This document shows, piece after piece, positions 33,561 through 42,305 of a stretch of 64,000 nucleotides of DNA (position 1 is its first letter; each line of letters opens with the position of its first letter). The stretch comes from Kerstersia gyiorum (GTDB lineage Bacteria > Pseudomonadota > Gammaproteobacteria > Burkholderiales > Burkholderiaceae_B), in assembly GCF_004216755.1 (NCBI RefSeq), contig NZ_SGWZ01000001.1, positions 1,240,001-1,304,000 on the forward strand, read 5' to 3'. A model generated the notes under the pieces. The model worked only from the letters and a program-made list of their open reading frames with translations. It did no database searches and had not been told where the DNA came from. A program made the translations under genes and the position numbers.

Positions 33561-35984
33561 TCATTGCTCCGGGGCGCATTGCGGCCACGGCGTGGCGCCA
33601 TTGTTGAGAATGGCGCTGCGCCAATGTTCATAGACGAAGGTCTGTTCCGGAATCTCCTTGACGCGGAACGTCCAGCGGAAACCCTCATACAGCGTTTCGT
33701 CGTTGCGCAGGCAATTGAAGAGCGGGCTCATCAGCTTGACTTCCACGGTGCTGCCTTGGGGAATGACCTGGCCTTCGGTCAGTCCATCGAAGTAGGGCGT
33801 CAGGCGGGAAATGTTGCCATTGAGATGCTCGCCGCGGACGTCCACGATGGTGTAGTTTCCATTCATGGCCGTCAGCCGGAATGTTTTCTCGGCCATCGGG
33901 GCGGTGCCGGGCTGGCTGCTGCCGCCACCGTAGTTTTCAGGTACCTGGCGGACATACGGCCAAGGTTGCAGGGCGGACTGCTCACTGGCGGAGCCGGGCG
34001 AAAAGATGTCTTCCAGGACGATGCCCCTGGCGTTGCTCAGGGAATCAATGGCGATCGTGAAATCGTAGTCCGGCAGGTCGGCAATACCGTCACTGATCTG
34101 ATAGCGGAACACATACTCGCCTGGCACACTGAAGGTCTCGGACGAGGTTTTGCATAGGCCGCTGTTGCGGTTGTTGCCGTGGTTGCCGCCCTCCGGCTTG
34201 CTGATCAGGGTGCGATGGGTATAGATGGTGTCGCCGTCGGGGTCAATCACCACGGGGGTGAAGGGGATGATCATGCACGGCAGCAGCTGGTACGGGGTAG
34301 TATCCCGCAACTGCGTATGCTGGGTACGGTAGGCGATCCGGCGGATTTCCGGTGGATTGTTCACGAGCTTGGCAATGGCCTGGGTCTGGGCATAACTGCT
34401 GGAGCGCATGCCGCGGTCATCCTCGACTTCCAGACGCACGGTATAAACGCCCGGTACATCAGGAATCAGTCGGGCACGGCGGTATTCGCGGGATTCCGGT
34501 TCGATTTCCGCAACCAGCGCAGCCTGGCTGCCATCCGGTTTATCAAACAGCGACCAGTGGAAGCTAAAGGGGTCGCCGTCGGGGTCACTGGCGCTGGATG
34601 CCAGGAACAGCATGGGCTCGTTGACCAGCACGGATGCTGCAATGGGTTTGATCGTGCCGGCCGAGGGCGTATTGTTGACACCGCCGATTTTGGCGGTGAC
34701 GGTGGCGGTCGAGACGAGCTCGTTGACGCCATCGGAAACCGTCATGCGGACGGTATAGTCGCCAGCCAGATCCAGCTTCTGAATCTTTTGATAGGTAGGC
34801 ATGCCGGAGCCAGGAAGTGCCTCGACCAGCGTGGCAGTGCTGCCTTGGGGGATAGTGATCAATTCGGCCTTGATCAGTTGTATCGGTTCGCCTTCCGGGT
34901 CATAGCCTTCAAAGATGAAGTTCGCGCGGCCGCCAACTTCCTGTTCGCCGACGCTGCTGGACGGATAGTAGCCAGTGCCGACCAATTGCCCTGCCAGCGG
35001 CAGGTTCTTGCCGGGGAAACTGTCAGGTTTCACGACCGTCACTTTGACTTTCTGTATCGCGCTTTGCCAGTTGCCGTCATAGACAAAGAATTCGAGCAGG
35101 TAGTCACCGACGGCGGCCGGCGTGAAGCTGGGACGTGCCGAATTCGCATTCGCCAGTTCCGGCAAAGGCGAATAGGCCGGGGCCGCCCCGTACTGGGCGA
35201 AACGCCAGCGGTATTGCAGGGGTTGCTGATCCGGGTCATAGCTGGCGCTGCCGTCGAGCCTGGCGGTTTCGCCGAGCTTGATGGTGATGTCTTCAGCCAC
35301 GGCAACGGGCGGCGCATTGCCCGAGGATACGGTGACTTCCACGCGGGCGGGCTGGCTGTCCTTGCCGTTGTGGCTGACCACCAGCTGCAGGATGTAGCTG
35401 CCGGCGATATCCAGGTGCAAGGTGGCATTGCCCGAGGTGTAGTCGGAAATATTGCCGGCGCTGCCTTCGGGTTTTTCCAGCAGCGTCCAGAGGTAGCTCA
35501 AGGCGCCGGAGGAGCCGGTGGGAGCCAGGCTGGCGGTACCGTCCAGGCCCAGGGTGGCGGTGCCCAGCCGGACGCTGTATTGCGTCTGGGTGATGGCGAC
35601 CGGTTCGGTATTGTTTGCCGTAATGACGACGCGGGAGGGCTTGCTCGAAGCAGTCCCATCATGGACGATCAGGTCGGCCGTATAAGTGCCCGGCAGGTCG
35701 GCAGTGAAGCTGGGCGCCTGCGTGTTGTCGCCGTTGAGCGATGCCGTGCTGCTGGTCGGCTTGCCCGCCAGCGTCCACTTGTAGGACAGGCTGCCTTGGT
35801 TGGGAGAGCTGCCGGAACCCCGCAGGGTGACGATATCGCCCATGTTCACGGTCTGATTGCTGCCTGCATCGGCAACCGGCAGGCTGGTTTCGGTCGGCGG
35901 GGAGGAATCGCTGCCGCCGCCGCAAGCGGCGAGAAACAGGGCGGCGCCCAGTCCAGCCGCAAGATTGCGTAGTGAGAATTTCAT
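33561..35984 (-). CDS. Multi-PKD-domain lipoprotein
   Basis: Lipoprotein of 807 aa from the ATG at 35984 (AGGAAG upstream). The lipobox LAAC places the acylated Cys at residue 21, followed by GGGSDSS and hence no +2 Asp retention signal. About six Ig-like PKD repeats follow, seen as recurring SYDPDQQPLQYRWRF-, SASDPDGDPFSFHWSL- and VVIDPDGDTIYTHR-type motifs, each closed by YTVRL/YLLEF/YVFRYQISDG strands. The last 150 residues are a distinct region with two Cys. PKD arrays mediate protein or glycan contacts at the surface. It follows a TonB receptor gene by 94 bp in the same operon, so it may be that receptor's surface partner. Confidence 0.8.
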   Translation of the reverse strand: MKFSLRNLAAGLGAALFLAACGGGSDSSPPTETSLPVADAGSNQTVNMGDIVTLRGSGSSPNQGSLSYKWTLAGKPTSSTASLNGDNTQAPSFTADLPGTYTADLIVHDGTASSKPSRVVITANNTEPVAITQTQYSVRLGTATLGLDGTASLAPTGSSGALSYLWTLLEKPEGSAGNISDYTSGNATLHLDIAGSYILQLVVSHNGKDSQPARVEVTVSSGNAPPVAVAEDITIKLGETARLDGSASYDPDQQPLQYRWRFAQYGAAPAYSPLPELANANSARPSFTPAAVGDYLLEFFVYDGNWQSAIQKVKVTVVKPDSFPGKNLPLAGQLVGTGYYPSSSVGEQEVGGRANFIFEGYDPEGEPIQLIKAELITIPQGSTATLVEALPGSGMPTYQKIQKLDLAGDYTVRMTVSDGVNELVSTATVTAKIGGVNNTPSAGTIKPIAASVLVNEPMLFLASSASDPDGDPFSFHWSLFDKPDGSQAALVAEIEPESREYRRARLIPDVPGVYTVRLEVEDDRGMRSSSYAQTQAIAKLVNNPPEIRRIAYRTQHTQLRDTTPYQLLPCMIIPFTPVVIDPDGDTIYTHRTLISKPEGGNHGNNRNSGLCKTSSETFSVPGEYVFRYQISDGIADLPDYDFTIAIDSLSNARGIVLEDIFSPGSASEQSALQPWPYVRQVPENYGGGSSQPGTAPMAEKTFRLTAMNGNYTIVDVRGEHLNGNISRLTPYFDGLTEGQVIPQGSTVEVKLMSPLFNCLRNDETLYEGFRWTFRVKEIPEQTFVYEHWRSAILNNGATPWPQCAPEQ

Positions 35985-36078
35985 GGTGGTGAACTTCCTA
36001 TGCTGAAAAGTCACGCCCGGCAGGCCGGACGCGGAATGAAAGCGCGCTTGCCCGGGCGCGCTGGAATGAGGATCGGGT

Positions 36079-38853
36079 TCAGAAGGTCATCGTCATGCCC
36101 AGGCGCGCCGTGCGTCCCGGCGCAGGCACAATGCCAAGGCTGAGCGCGTCGAGGTAAAAACGGTCGGTCAGGTTGTCGATGGTGAAATTCACGCTGAACT
36201 GGTCGGTGACCTTGTAGTTGGCGTAGAGGTCGAAGAGCCGGTAGGAGTGCCAGAGCACGGGAGCGTTGAAGCCGACCTGGGCGTTGTAGCGTGGCACCTG
36301 GTTGCGTTCGCCCATGAGGATGGCGCGCAGGCCGAGATCCAGGCGGCGGTCCAGCAGGCGCGTTCCCAGCGTGACGCTGGCATGCCAGTTGGGCGGGATC
36401 ATGTTGCTGATATAGCTTTGGGCAATGCCGTAATTGGTGCAGTAATCCCGCACGCGGCTGCCGACGTTGCACACTTCGATGCGCGTGTAGCGCGTGGCGC
36501 CGAAGTGGGTATAGATCATGCCCAGGTCATAGCTGCCGGACAGTTCCAGGCCCTCGAAACGGACCCCCTGGATATTGCGCATGCGGAAAAAACCATAGGA
36601 GGCGCCTTCTTCCCACATATTCGGTATCGTGCGTGTGAGATAGTCCTTGGTGTGGTTGCGGAAGTAGGCGAATTTCAGGCGCAGCTTGTCGTTGCTGCGC
36701 AGCAGGCCGTCCCGCATGTAATTGATGCCGACTTCTTTGTTCTTGGTGTGTTCGGGTTTGAGGTCTATATCCAGGGCGGGTCCGACGGACCAGCCGGATG
36801 TGGTTTCGAACAGGCTGGGCATGCGCAGCGCCTCGGCATAGCGGCCGTAGAACTGCAAGCCGTCGATCGGCTCCCAGACCAGGCTGAACATGGGGGCCGA
36901 GCCACTTTTCCGGTTCTTGTAGAACACGGCATCGCATTCACCATCGCCATCGGCATCGTTGCAGTACTGGCTGTTTTCGGCCACCGGCAGGGCATTATTG
37001 TCCTCGGAACCAAACCAGGTCTGGCGGATGCCGGCATTAAGTGTGACGCTGGGCAATACCGTCCAGGCCAGGTTGCCGAAGGTGCTGGCTTCCCAGCGTT
37101 TGCCCGAGCGAGCGCCACCATAGAAGCCGGTGTAGCTGCCCTCGGCGACATCGGTATTCATTTTTTCCTGTTGCCCGGCCACGCCATATTCAAGTTTGAT
37201 CCCGCCCAGGACATCGAACTGCATGGTGTTGCTGATGTCGCCGCCCCAGCGCCGGTAGGTTTCCTCCCGATGCGTGTTTTTTTCGATATCTACGCTATAG
37301 ATTTCAGGCGTATTGATATCGCTGCGGTTGTCGGTGTGCCAGAGATTGGTATGCAGCGATATCCAGTTGTTGTCCTGAGGTTGCCAGCGGTGGCGCAGGG
37401 CATAGGTGTCCTGCTTTACCTGGCTGGGGATCCACTGGCGAGCCTGGCCGAAGCCCTGGATCTGGGAGGGCATCATTTCGCCGAAGTCGCTGGAATAGCG
37501 CAGGTAGCTCAGGTCCAGTTCGCTGGCATCGTTCAGGTAGATATTGCTCTTGAGCAGGAAGGATTTGCTCTCGTACTGGGTATTGGGGATACGTTCTCCG
37601 GCGCGAAAGCGCGAGACGCCTTCGATGGAAACCGGCGTTTCCCAGTACCAGCCTGCGAACTGCTTTTCGCCCTGCTTGATATACGGGGACGGGCCGTGGC
37701 GCCCGGCGTAATAGTTGCCCTGCTTGCGCTGCGCATAGGCGGCAACCAGGTCGATGTGTTCCAGCCGCTTGGCGATGGCAATGCTGCCGGCGAAGCTCTT
37801 CGGGCGGTAGGTGCCGGGCCGGTCCATGCCGTCGTCAGGGGCGAAGCTGTCCGGCATGGTGTAGTCCTCGGAGCAATAGCTGCTGATCCGGCAATCGGAA
37901 CGGTAGGCGTTTTTCTCCAGGAAGTAGCCAGCATACGTGCCGGGGTCGGGGGCGGAACCGCTGTTGTTGCCTGTGGCGCTGCCGCGCACGCGCATGCCGA
38001 AGCTGTCGCCATCGGGAACAATATCCTCTGCATTGATGGTACGCATGCTGACCAGCCCGCCGGTGGCGCCCGTGCCTTGGGCGGACATGGTCGGGCCTTT
38101 GTCGATCTGGACGCTGCCTATCAGGTCCGGATCGACATAGCTGCGCGAGGCGACCCCGGCATAACCGCGGTATACCGTGGTTTCCTGGCGTGTGCCGTCA
38201 ATCAGGACAGGCACCCGTCCCTGGCCCTGCATCCCGCGCACATTCACGTCCAGGCCGCCGCTGTTGCGGTTTTCCCCGACCAGCACGCCAGGGATGCCGC
38301 GAAAGATATCACCGACGGACAGCCCGCGTGAACGCTCGATATCTTCGCGGTTGAGTACGGCCTGCGAACCTGCGGTGCGGTAGGGACTGTCGCGCAGGTC
38401 TTCCTCGCGCAGGGCAGTGACCTGGACGGTATCCAGTTCCACTACGCTGGCAGCTTTTTTCAAGGCGTAGCCGTTGGGGCGTCGTTCAAGTACATAGCCG
38501 CTGCCGCGCAGCAGATGGTCAAAGCCTTCTCTGATGGTATAGCTGCCTTGCAGGCCGGCGCTTTGCAGATTGTCCAGCTGTGCCGAATCGAAGGAAAGCA
38601 GGACGCCCGACTGCGCAGCATAGCGGGCCAGGACTGTGCCCAGCGGCCCTGGCGCGAGCCGGATGTCGCGTTTTTCGCTTTCAGCATGCGCTTGTTGCGC
38701 CGCGCCTTGCGCCTGCGCGGCATCCGGCAGCTGGCCGATGATCAGCAGGCTGGCCAGGCAGGCCAGGTAGATGGCACTGGGCGTGTTGCCATGGCGTGCA
38801 GGAGGCGCGGACGCACGCAAGGAAAGGGCCGGGCGGGGTACGGAACGCAGCAT
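36079..38853 (-). CDS. TonB-dependent receptor with signalling domain (heme/hemoglobin type?)
   Basis: Outer-membrane receptor of 924 aa from the ATG at 38853; the frame also opens at a TTG at 38871. After the signal peptide there is an STN/secretin-like signalling domain at about 60-115 (IRLAPGPLGTVLARYAAQSG, then LQGSYTIREGFDHLLRGSGY), which contacts FecR. TonB box VVELDTVQVTA is followed by plug (RGLSVGDIFRGIPGVLVGEN) and a large barrel with paired Cys loops. ALRMPSLFE and LKPEHTKNKEVGI resemble the FRAP and NPNLKPE boxes of heme/hemoglobin receptors such as Bordetella BhuR, so heme is the best guess but not certain. FecR and FecI-type genes lie just upstream. Confidence 0.87.
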   Translation of the reverse strand: MLRSVPRPALSLRASAPPARHGNTPSAIYLACLASLLIIGQLPDAAQAQGAAQQAHAESEKRDIRLAPGPLGTVLARYAAQSGVLLSFDSAQLDNLQSAGLQGSYTIREGFDHLLRGSGYVLERRPNGYALKKAASVVELDTVQVTALREEDLRDSPYRTAGSQAVLNREDIERSRGLSVGDIFRGIPGVLVGENRNSGGLDVNVRGMQGQGRVPVLIDGTRQETTVYRGYAGVASRSYVDPDLIGSVQIDKGPTMSAQGTGATGGLVSMRTINAEDIVPDGDSFGMRVRGSATGNNSGSAPDPGTYAGYFLEKNAYRSDCRISSYCSEDYTMPDSFAPDDGMDRPGTYRPKSFAGSIAIAKRLEHIDLVAAYAQRKQGNYYAGRHGPSPYIKQGEKQFAGWYWETPVSIEGVSRFRAGERIPNTQYESKSFLLKSNIYLNDASELDLSYLRYSSDFGEMMPSQIQGFGQARQWIPSQVKQDTYALRHRWQPQDNNWISLHTNLWHTDNRSDINTPEIYSVDIEKNTHREETYRRWGGDISNTMQFDVLGGIKLEYGVAGQQEKMNTDVAEGSYTGFYGGARSGKRWEASTFGNLAWTVLPSVTLNAGIRQTWFGSEDNNALPVAENSQYCNDADGDGECDAVFYKNRKSGSAPMFSLVWEPIDGLQFYGRYAEALRMPSLFETTSGWSVGPALDIDLKPEHTKNKEVGINYMRDGLLRSNDKLRLKFAYFRNHTKDYLTRTIPNMWEEGASYGFFRMRNIQGVRFEGLELSGSYDLGMIYTHFGATRYTRIEVCNVGSRVRDYCTNYGIAQSYISNMIPPNWHASVTLGTRLLDRRLDLGLRAILMGERNQVPRYNAQVGFNAPVLWHSYRLFDLYANYKVTDQFSVNFTIDNLTDRFYLDALSLGIVPAPGRTARLGMTMTF

Positions 38854-38971
38854 GGTGGTTTTTCGTCGCAAGAACTGGAAGAAGATGACCCCCCATCCCC
38901 GGAACGGTGATGATGGAGGCTCTTACTTGTTCTATCGGGTGAGATTGAAAAACCGCGCAAAAAAATTTGTA

Positions 38972-39964
38972 TCAACTGCGGCCGAGGACGATCCAGTATG
39001 GGGTACGACGCGTGATGCGCAGTTGCAGGGTGTCGGCCAGCAGGGCCAGGCTGGCGTCCGTATCGCGCAAGGAAAAGGACCCCGAGGCACGCAGGCCGGC
39101 AATTTCGGGCTGAACCTGCAACAGGCCGGGGCGATAGCGCCCGAGCTCTGCCAGCAGGGTGTCCAGGCGCATACCGTTGGCCACCAGCAGACCATGGCGC
39201 CACATCAATGCGTCCGGCGTCGCGTGCCGAACGGCGCCTGGCGTGCCGGTGCGGCTGAAGTCCATGGCCTGGCCGGGTTCCAGTACGATAAAGTCCCGGG
39301 TTTCGCCATGGCGCCTCAGGGCGACCCGGCCTTCGTGCACCGCCACTTCGGTGCGGTCGGCATGTTGGCGGACCACGTAGCCGGTACCCAGCGCACGTGC
39401 GGTACCTTCCCGGGTTTCCACCAGCAAGGGGCGTTGCAGCGGGTCGGGTTGCCGGGCGGATTCCAGGAAAATTTCGCCTGCGCGCAGGCGTATGCGCCGT
39501 TCCTGCGCGGTGAAGCGGATATCGACAGCTGTGTCGGTATTCATGACAAGCAGCGAGCCGTCATCCAGCCGCTGTTCGCTGATTTCGCCCAGCCTCGTGT
39601 GCCAGTCGGAAACCGGTTGCCATGGCCCGCCCGCGAGGCCGTCCGCATGGTAGCGATAGGACAGCCAGCCCAGGGGGGCAGCCAGGGCCAGCATGCCCAG
39701 GCCGCGCATCATGCGGCGCCGGCCCTGGGATCTGGAAAGGGCCATGGCCGGCAGGACCTGCGGCTGCACCTGGGCAGGAATCTGGTTGAAGATTGCCATC
39801 AGCGCCTGCACCCGCGACCATGCTTCCGTATGCTGCGGGCTGCGTTGTTGCCAGGCGCGCAGTGAGGCAGTTTCGTCGGCGCTCAGCGCACCTTCATCGA
39901 AACGAGCCAGCCATGCGGCGGCTTCGTTCAGGATGCGAGGGTCGATGTCGGTATCCGAAGCCAT
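38972..39964 (-). CDS. FecR-type anti-sigma/signal transducer
   Basis: Inner-membrane regulator of 330 aa from the ATG at 39964. It has a cytoplasmic N-terminus (DUF4880-like, LNEAAAWLARFDEGALSADE) that binds the sigma factor and one TM helix near residue 90 (RGLGMLALAAPLGWLSYRY). The periplasmic FecR domain follows (LDDGSLLVMNTDTAVDIRF, then VETREGTARALGTGYVVRQ), with an STN-like end (LLAELGRYRPGLLQVQPEIA). It lies 10 bp after the sigma gene and upstream of its cognate receptor. Together they form a surface-signalling relay. Confidence 0.9.
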   Translation of the reverse strand: MASDTDIDPRILNEAAAWLARFDEGALSADETASLRAWQQRSPQHTEAWSRVQALMAIFNQIPAQVQPQVLPAMALSRSQGRRRMMRGLGMLALAAPLGWLSYRYHADGLAGGPWQPVSDWHTRLGEISEQRLDDGSLLVMNTDTAVDIRFTAQERRIRLRAGEIFLESARQPDPLQRPLLVETREGTARALGTGYVVRQHADRTEVAVHEGRVALRRHGETRDFIVLEPGQAMDFSRTGTPGAVRHATPDALMWRHGLLVANGMRLDTLLAELGRYRPGLLQVQPEIAGLRASGSFSLRDTDASLALLADTLQLRITRRTPYWIVLGRS

Positions 39965-39974
39965 GTCGCCAGCG

Positions 39975-40469
39975 TCAGGAGGCAGCCAGGGACAGGCAGG
40001 CCAGATAAGCGCGCTGGACGTGGCGCTTGACGGAGGTTTCGGCCATGCCCAGGCGTTCGGCGATTTCCGCATGTCGCATGCCATCGACACGCACCATCAG
40101 GAAAATCGTGCGGGTGCGTTCTGGCATGGCACCCAGCATGGCGTCGATGCGCATCAATGCTTCGCGTACTAGCAGGATGGATTCGGGCGAGGGCGCTTCC
40201 GCTTCCGGCTGCGCAGCCAGTGCTTCCAGATAGATGCGTTCGACTTCCTGGTGGCGCCAGTGGTCGATAAGCCTGGCCTTGGCGATGCGCACCAGCAAGG
40301 CGCGGGGGTTGTCGCCAATGTCCACTCCGCCCTTGCGTATCAGCAGCTGGACAAAAGTGTCCTGCGCGAAGTCGGCGGCATCGGCGGGCGTGGAGACCCA
40401 GCGCCGCAGCCAGCGTTCCAGCCATCCATAGTGACTATCGTACAGGTGCGCAGCCAAGGTACCATTCAT
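39975..40469 (-). CDS. ECF sigma factor, FecI type
   Basis: ECF sigma factor of 164 aa. Region 2 is DAADFAQDTFVQLLIR...PRALLVRIAKARLIDHWRH, and region 4 is RTIFLMVRVDGMRHAEIAER followed by LGMAETSVKRHVQRA. Three in-frame ATGs exist (40508, 40487, 40469). A Fur-box-like sequence covers 40493-40507 and overlaps the first, so the start at 40469 is preferred. It would direct RNA polymerase to the TonB receptor operon when FecR relays ligand binding. Confidence 0.9.
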   Translation of the reverse strand: MNGTLAAHLYDSHYGWLERWLRRWVSTPADAADFAQDTFVQLLIRKGGVDIGDNPRALLVRIAKARLIDHWRHQEVERIYLEALAAQPEAEAPSPESILLVREALMRIDAMLGAMPERTRTIFLMVRVDGMRHAEIAERLGMAETSVKRHVQRAYLACLSLAAS

Positions 40470-40492
40470 GGAAGCCAGACCAGACATGAGGT

Positions 40493-40507
40493 TAATATTA
40501 ATTCTCA
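40493..40507 (-). promoter_or_regulatory. Fur-box-like operator before the FecI-type gene
   Basis: On the minus strand TGAGAAT-T-AATATTA matches the 7-1-7 Fur motif (TGATAAT-N-ATTATCA) at 11 of 14 positions. It lies 24 bp before the preferred sigma start and probably overlaps its -10 region, so iron-replete Fur would block the whole cascade. Confidence 0.65.
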
Positions 40508-40624
40508 TTGTTGTCTGGAAATGGGGGGAGATGCAAGCATTTTCCCGCCACGTGCAGTAGTTGGCTCAGTACAGGATGCAGCTTGCGCGTCATCAGCCCC
40601 CGGTTGCCCAAGGTCTTCAGGGTG

Positions 40625-41323
40625 CTAGACCGCCAGCAGCATGCGCACGTCTTCGGACCCCATTTCCGTATGCGAACCGTGTGCCGCGACTTCGCCACGG
40701 TTCAGGACGACGAAGCGGTCGGCCAGTTCGTGGGCAAAGTCGAAGTACTGTTCGCACAGCAGAATGGCGATGTTGCCGCGTTGCTTGAGCAATTGGATGA
40801 CCCGGCCTATGTCCTTGATGATGGAAGGCTGTATGCCCTCGGTGGGTTCATCGAAAATGATGAAGCGGGGTTCGGATACCAGCGCGCGGGCAATGGCGAG
40901 TTGCTGTTGTTGACCGCCGGACAGGTCGCCGCCGCGCCGCGCCAGCATGGTTTGCAGCACCGGGAACAGTTCGTAGACATCTTCGCGGATACGCCGGGCC
41001 TTGGCCGCAGGAAAGCGTGCCATACCCATCAGGATATTTTCTTCCACGCTCAGGCGCGCGAAGATGTCGCGTCCTTGAGGCACGTAGGCCATGCCCAGCC
41101 CGGCGCGCTGGTGCGGCGCCAGCCGCGTGATGTCCGTGCCATCCAGCAGGATCTGGCCCCGGGCGATGGGCAACACGCCCATCAGACACTTGAGCAGTGT
41201 GGTCTTGCCGACGCCATTGCGGCCCAGCAGCGCCATGCACTCGCCGCTGCGAACGTCCATGGAGACGCTGCGCAGCGTGTGGCTGCTGCCATAGTATTGC
41301 TCGATTTGCTTGATTTCCAGCAT
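40625..41323 (-). CDS. urtE: Urea ABC transporter ATP-binding protein UrtE
   Basis: ATPase of 232 aa, LivF-like. Walker A is GRNGVGKTT, the signature is LSGGQQQQLAIARAL, Walker B is FIIFDEPTEGIQPS. The UrtE-type opening MLEIKQIEQYYGSSHTLRSV is clear. The ATG at 41323 is preceded by AGGAAGAG; the longer frame to 41464 overlaps urtD out of frame. Last gene of urtABCDE. No terminator was seen in the 155 bp before the next minus-strand gene. Confidence 0.95.
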   Translation of the reverse strand: MLEIKQIEQYYGSSHTLRSVSMDVRSGECMALLGRNGVGKTTLLKCLMGVLPIARGQILLDGTDITRLAPHQRAGLGMAYVPQGRDIFARLSVEENILMGMARFPAAKARRIREDVYELFPVLQTMLARRGGDLSGGQQQQLAIARALVSEPRFIIFDEPTEGIQPSIIKDIGRVIQLLKQRGNIAILLCEQYFDFAHELADRFVVLNRGEVAAHGSHTEMGSEDVRMLLAV

Positions 41324-41429
41324 GTCACTCTTCCTTTTCCTGAGGGGCTCAGGCGCGCTGTTCGGCGTGTCCGGTTTGCGGGCGGCCGATGCGGCAGATG
41401 GCGCTCTCAGGGCTGCAATGCTTCCGTTA

Positions 41430-42305
41430 TTAACGCCCCAAATACACCTCAATGACCCGCTCATCGTTCTGTACCTGGTCCATGCTGCCTTCCGCGAGTA
41501 CCGAGCCTTCGCTCAGGACCGTGACGTTGCCGCCCTGGGCAATTTGCGTGACGAAGTCCATATCGTGCTCAACTACCATCAGCGAGTGCTTGCCCTTGAG
41601 TGTGTTGAACAGTTCGCCCGTGCGTTCGGTTTCAGCATCGGTCATGCCGGCTACGGGTTCGTCGAGCAGCAGCAGTTGGGGTTCCTGCATCAGCAGCATG
41701 CCGATCTCCAGCCATTGTTTCTGTCCGTGCGACAGCAGGCCGGCCTGGCGCGCATAGGCCTGTGTCAAGCCAACGGTTTCCATGACTTCGGCAATGCGGT
41801 CTGCCTGTTCGCTGGTCAGCCGCGACCGCAAGGTCGGCCAAACACGTTTGTCGGCCTTCATGGCCAGTTCGAGGTTTTCCAGTACGCTATGCGCCTCGAA
41901 TACCGTGGGACGCTGGAACTTGCGGCCTATGCCTATGTTGGCGATTTCGGTTTCGCTGAGCTTGGTCAGGTCAATGTTCTGTCCGAAGAAGGCGCTGCCG
42001 CTGGTGGGCCGGGTTTTGCCAGTGATGACGTCCATCATCGTGGTTTTGCCCGCGCCGTTGGGGCCAATGATGCAGCGTAGTTCACCGACGCCGATATACA
42101 GATTCAGGTCCTTGATGGCGCGGAATCCGTCGAATACCACGTTGATATTCTCCAGGTAGAGAATGACGCCATGAGTGGTGTCCACGGTATTACCGGCCGC
42201 GGCGGCGGGCAGGGCGCGGCTGTAGCTGGCTTCGCCGCCGGGGTGCAGTTCGGAGCGGATGTCCGGTTCTTTGACGGAGGCTTGCGTCTTGGGTGCATCA
42301 ATCAT
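41430..42305 (-). CDS. urtD: Urea ABC transporter ATP-binding protein UrtD
   Basis: ATPase of 291 aa, LivG-like. Walker A is GPNGAGKTTMMDVITG, the signature is LLSHGQKQWLEIGMLL (the LSHGQ variant is normal for UrtD) and Walker B is LLLLDEPVAGMTD. A 45-residue N-terminal extension precedes the domain. Its start overlaps the urtC end by 8 bp, implying coupling. Confidence 0.95.
   Translation of the reverse strand: MIDAPKTQASVKEPDIRSELHPGGEASYSRALPAAAAGNTVDTTHGVILYLENINVVFDGFRAIKDLNLYIGVGELRCIIGPNGAGKTTMMDVITGKTRPTSGSAFFGQNIDLTKLSETEIANIGIGRKFQRPTVFEAHSVLENLELAMKADKRVWPTLRSRLTSEQADRIAEVMETVGLTQAYARQAGLLSHGQKQWLEIGMLLMQEPQLLLLDEPVAGMTDAETERTGELFNTLKGKHSLMVVEHDMDFVTQIAQGGNVTVLSEGSVLAEGSMDQVQNDERVIEVYLGR

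Noticed and set aside
34179..35972. Plus-strand open frame of 597 aa opposite the PKD lipoprotein
   Set aside because: Gly/Ala/Arg-rich antisense frame with no motifs; the minus strand has a lipobox and PKD repeats.
36247..38331. Plus-strand open frame of 694 aa opposite the signalling receptor
   Set aside because: Antisense shadow; the receptor is unmistakable on the minus strand.
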